In this document: piece by piece, positions 4,551 through 6,380 of the stretch
Layout of the letters: every line of letters begins with the position of its first letter
How positions within the stretch are numbered: the stretch's first letter is position 1
Source: Actinomycetes bacterium
Lineage (GTDB): Bacteria > Actinomycetota > Actinomycetes > Actinomycetales > Cellulomonadaceae
Direction: 5' to 3'
DNA length: 6,380 bases
Assembly (NCBI GenBank): GCA_023390875.1
Contig: JAEWCA010000286.1
Coordinates: 1 to 6,380, forward strand
Notes under the pieces: generated by a model
What the model saw: only the letters and a program-made list of their open reading frames with translations
Databases searched by the model: none
Told to the model about the DNA's origin: nothing
Translations under genes and position numbers: made by a program

Positions 4551-4754
4551 ATGTCGATGGACCAGCGTCGGCAGTACATCACGGTGTACGACAGTGACTC
4601 GGCCGCAGCCGCCGAGGTCGCGTCGTCCGACTGTGTCGACGGGTACCTGCGCCTGACTGGCGCGCGGTGGACCGTGCAGGGCTCCCGGGTCGTGCTCGCG
4701 TACTCCGCGACGCTCGTCCAGGAGATTCTCAATGGGAGCGGATCGCTTCTCTGA
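4551..4754 (+). CDS. Short hypothetical ORF, probably the tail of a broken gene
   Basis: From ATG 4551 this encodes 67 residues: MSMDQRRQYITVYDSDSAAA, then SSDCVDGYLRLTGARWTVQG, then SRVVLAYSATLVQEILNGSG. No Shine-Dalgarno precedes the ATG. The same frame is open back to 4407 with GC-rich third positions and a sensible protein composition (SQDIAQGTPDVRTNPGEGHA, then LPDDTDDPDDWTG), but it contains no ATG, GTG or TTG. The simplest reading is the C-terminal part of a gene whose 5' end was lost, possibly a secreted or lipoprotein-type protein, since the 'CVDG...G.RW.V' pattern is reminiscent of these. I do not recognise a family. It converges on the large minus-strand gene that ends at 4873. Confidence 0.4.
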   Translation: MSMDQRRQYITVYDSDSAAAAEVASSDCVDGYLRLTGARWTVQGSRVVLAYSATLVQEILNGSGSLL

Positions 4755-4816
4755 CGCCGCAGGTCGAGGGCCGATCGCGGCCGTTTCGAGATCATCCGCA
4801 GGTGGTCGAGGGGATC

Positions 4817-4857
4817 GTGTGCCGGCCGTCGCGAGGCGCGGCCGAGCCGCCGCACAC
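4817..4857. terminator. Possible bidirectional terminator between convergent genes
   Basis: GTGTGC (4817-4822) pairs with GCACAC (4852-4857), enclosing GGCCG (4824-4828) paired with CGGCC (4839-4843). This makes an interrupted GC-rich stem in the gap between a plus-strand ORF ending at 4754 and a minus-strand gene ending at 4873. The position fits a shared terminator. There are no T-runs and internal loops weaken the stem, so confidence is low. Confidence 0.3.
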
Positions 4858-4872
4858 CTCGGCGGTCCGACC

Positions 4873-6380
4873 TCATCGGCGGACCCACCGTCCCATCACG
4901 CCGAAGTCGGCCGGACCGAGCTGACCCGCCACGCCCGGGGCCCCGAGAAAGTCGAGCAGGGTCGCGCTCTGCGACGGAGCGCCCAGGCCGAACGGGTCGG
5001 GTCCGCCCGGGCTGAACGGGACCAGCGCGCCGCTGTCGTCCCCGTCCACGCGGCACATCGGACCCGACGCGTCCGCGCCCGAGCCCGACGCGGCCGCCGG
5101 TTCGTCGTCGAAGGCGCTCCCGGCCGCTCCTCCGAGATAGCTCCCGCCCACGCCGCCGATGACGCCCCCGACGAGACCACACGCGAGCAGCCCGACGCCG
5201 CCGGTCGCGATGCCGAAGCCGATGCACAACGCGCCGGCGCCCACCCCGCCGGCCCAGCCGAGCAGCTGTGCGCCGGCCTCCTCGCCGAACACCCGGCCCC
5301 GCTCGGACCTCCGCGCGGTGGCGACGCGGTAGCCGGAGTACGCCACCGACAGCACGAGGATCCCGCGCCCGCCCCAGCGGATCGCCTCGGCATTCCGCAG
5401 GGCGAACGTCCGCGCACCGGTCGACAACGCCGGCTGGCCCACGATCGGGCTCGTGGACTCGACGCTCAGGATTCGCATCGCGTCGTCGGTCGCCACCATT
5501 ACCTCGCGTTCGGCGACGTTCTCCACGGCCAGCAGCTGGGACACCGGCGTGCTGGTGTCCGCGACGTTCAGCGCGGTGCTGGGGTCGATCTCGACGCGAA
5601 CCCGCCACAGCTTCGGGCCGACGCTGCTGACGTCCGTGCCGGGGAGCGCGTACGAGCCGAACGGTGCCCCCGGGGTCGAGCCGTTGATGTGCACCTGAGC
5701 CATCGACGCGAGCAGGTCGAGCTCCGCCGGCGTGAGCGCGCTGGGGTTGGTGTTGACGCGGCGGACGAGCTCGGGCACGCGCACAAGGTCGGCCTCCGCG
5801 TAGGTGGCCCAGGGCTGCCGTCCCGCGCTCCAGCTCAGTGGCGGTCCCCCCGCCTGCCGCGCGCGGATCTCGTTGAAGATCCGGGGCGCGAGGTCGCGCG
5901 GCAGCTCGTTCACCGCTCGGTCCAGCACGATCCCGCTGCGGGGCCCGGTGCCGGGGATCATCGGCGCCCAGTACTGCCACGTCGCGAGCTGGGACGTTGC
6001 GGCACGGCCGGTGCCGGCCCAGGCGTGCTCGCCGCGCGCGAACATGCTGGCCGCTGCGAACCCGGCGCCCCCGATGCCGCCTCCCGGTACCGAGGACCGT
6101 CCTGGAGGTCCGGAGACGAGCGAGGACGACTGGGTCTCGCGCGCCGAGCTGACAGGTGTCGCGGTGAAGGTCACCGGGACGTCGAAGCTCTGCCGCTGGC
6201 CACCCGGCACCGGCTGGAGCGCCGGCGGTGCGCTGGACGTCGGTGCGTGCTGGCGAGCGACCCACGTGGCGGTCGCGCTGTTGCCCGCGGACCGCTGGAG
6301 GCTCAGCACGAAGCTCTCTGGGGCACCGCGTGCCGCCGGCACGCGGTGCCCCTCCGGTTGCGGCAGGTCCGGGCCGAGGT
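4873..6380 (-). CDS. Putative eCIS-type effector/cargo protein, 5' end beyond window
   Basis: The frame is open to the window edge, so the true start is probably outside; the first visible start is GTG 6342, giving 489 residues. In that numbering SFVLSLQRSAGNSATATWVARQ (10-31) carries the 'LQR.AGN' motif. It is common near the N-terminus of actinobacterial proteins linked to extracellular contractile injection systems and DUF4157-type toxins. A Pro/Ser-rich linker runs to about 100. A mixed domain follows (about 100-320) with WQYWAPMIPGTGPRSGIVLD, ELPRDLAPRIFNEIRARQAG and VGPKLWRVRVEIDP. A hydrophobic helix, GRGILVLSVAYSGYRVATA, is at 325-343. A glycine zipper (about 353-410) reads WAGGVGAGALCIGFGIATGG then CGLVGGVIGGVGG. 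The acidic tail ends GVMGRWVRR. No catalytic motif is recognised. The zipper could insert in or span membranes. The effector role is inferred; a DUF4157 metalloprotease-like core (HExxH) is not visible. Confidence 0.8.
   Translation of the reverse strand, partial: LGPDLPQPEGHRVPAARGAPESFVLSLQRSAGNSATATWVARQHAPTSSAPPALQPVPGGQRQSFDVPVTFTATPVSSARETQSSSLVSGPPGRSSVPGGGIGGAGFAAASMFARGEHAWAGTGRAATSQLATWQYWAPMIPGTGPRSGIVLDRAVNELPRDLAPRIFNEIRARQAGGPPLSWSAGRQPWATYAEADLVRVPELVRRVNTNPSALTPAELDLLASMAQVHINGSTPGAPFGSYALPGTDVSSVGPKLWRVRVEIDPSTALNVADTSTPVSQLLAVENVAEREVMVATDDAMRILSVESTSPIVGQPALSTGARTFALRNAEAIRWGGRGILVLSVAYSGYRVATARRSERGRVFGEEAGAQLLGWAGGVGAGALCIGFGIATGGVGLLACGLVGGVIGGVGGSYLGGAAGSAFDDEPAAASGSGADASGPMCRVDGDDSGALVPFSPGGPDPFGLGAPSQSATLLDFLGAPGVAGQLGPADFGVMGRWVRR
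6320..6352. repeat. Perfect 15-bp inverted repeat with 3-base loop
   Basis: GGGGCACCGCGTGCC (6320-6334) and GGCACGCGGTGCCCC (6338-6352) are exact reverse complements separated by GCC. The symmetry stops abruptly on both sides. The right arm contains the GTG at 6342-6340, the first visible start of the large minus-strand gene. If transcribed it would form a very stable hairpin at the start codon. No T-run follows on either strand, so it is not an ordinary intrinsic terminator. Confidence 0.75.

Noticed and set aside
4433..6265. 610-residue minus-strand ORF, longer than the effector-like gene
   Set aside because: It is an Arg/Gly-rich alternate frame of the same strand. The 489-residue frame has the LQRSAGN motif, the glycine zipper and a balanced composition.

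Overview
The window is very GC-rich with strongly GC-biased third codon positions. Its gene content (Asp23/Gls24 stress cluster, ECF sigma factor, Arr rifamycin transferase, IS481-type transposase tail) suggests an actinobacterium, most likely a Micrococcales member such as Cellulomonas or a relative. That placement is inferred from protein resemblance recalled from memory, not from a search. The left edge is a real contig end, because the first ~33 bases closely match the Illumina Nextera Read 2 transposase adapter and are not genomic.

Region 1 (about 34-1355, minus strand) is a tightly overlapped four-gene operon. Read from its promoter side it holds a classical Asp23/Gls24 protein, a shorter Asp23-like protein, a 59-residue hydrophobic protein resembling the small membrane proteins of Asp23 operons, and a third Asp23-like protein cut by the contig end. 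Region 2 (1356-2507) holds the divergent intergenic region, with a perfect 15-bp palindrome, and then a plus-strand ECF-type sigma factor. The sigma gene overlaps the start of a fourth Asp23-like gene. Together regions 1 and 2 look like one envelope-stress module: a sigma factor plus four Asp23 paralogues around a shared control region.

Region 3 (2508-2960) is arr, an NAD+-dependent rifamycin ADP-ribosyltransferase, apparently transcribed leaderless from its own -10 box. Region 4 (2961-3733) is a scar. A cluster of palindromes follows arr, then comes the frameshifted C-terminal tail of an IS481-type transposase lacking its DDE domain, then two overlapping inverted repeats. Region 5 (3734-4318) encodes a Trp-rich 194-residue protein of unknown function.

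Region 6 (4319-4872) is mostly non-coding. It has a candidate terminator, a -10-like box, a 17-bp imperfect direct repeat and a short ORF whose coding-like frame continues upstream without a start codon, so it may be the tail of a broken gene. Region 7 (4873-6380, minus strand) is one large gene running off the right edge. Its N-terminal LQRSAGN motif and C-terminal glycine-zipper segment resemble the cargo or effector proteins associated with extracellular contractile injection systems (eCIS). A perfect 15-bp inverted repeat lies across its first visible GTG codon.

The best leads are the sigma/Asp23 module with its palindromic control region and the putative eCIS-type effector. The left-end adapter is the main quality warning.
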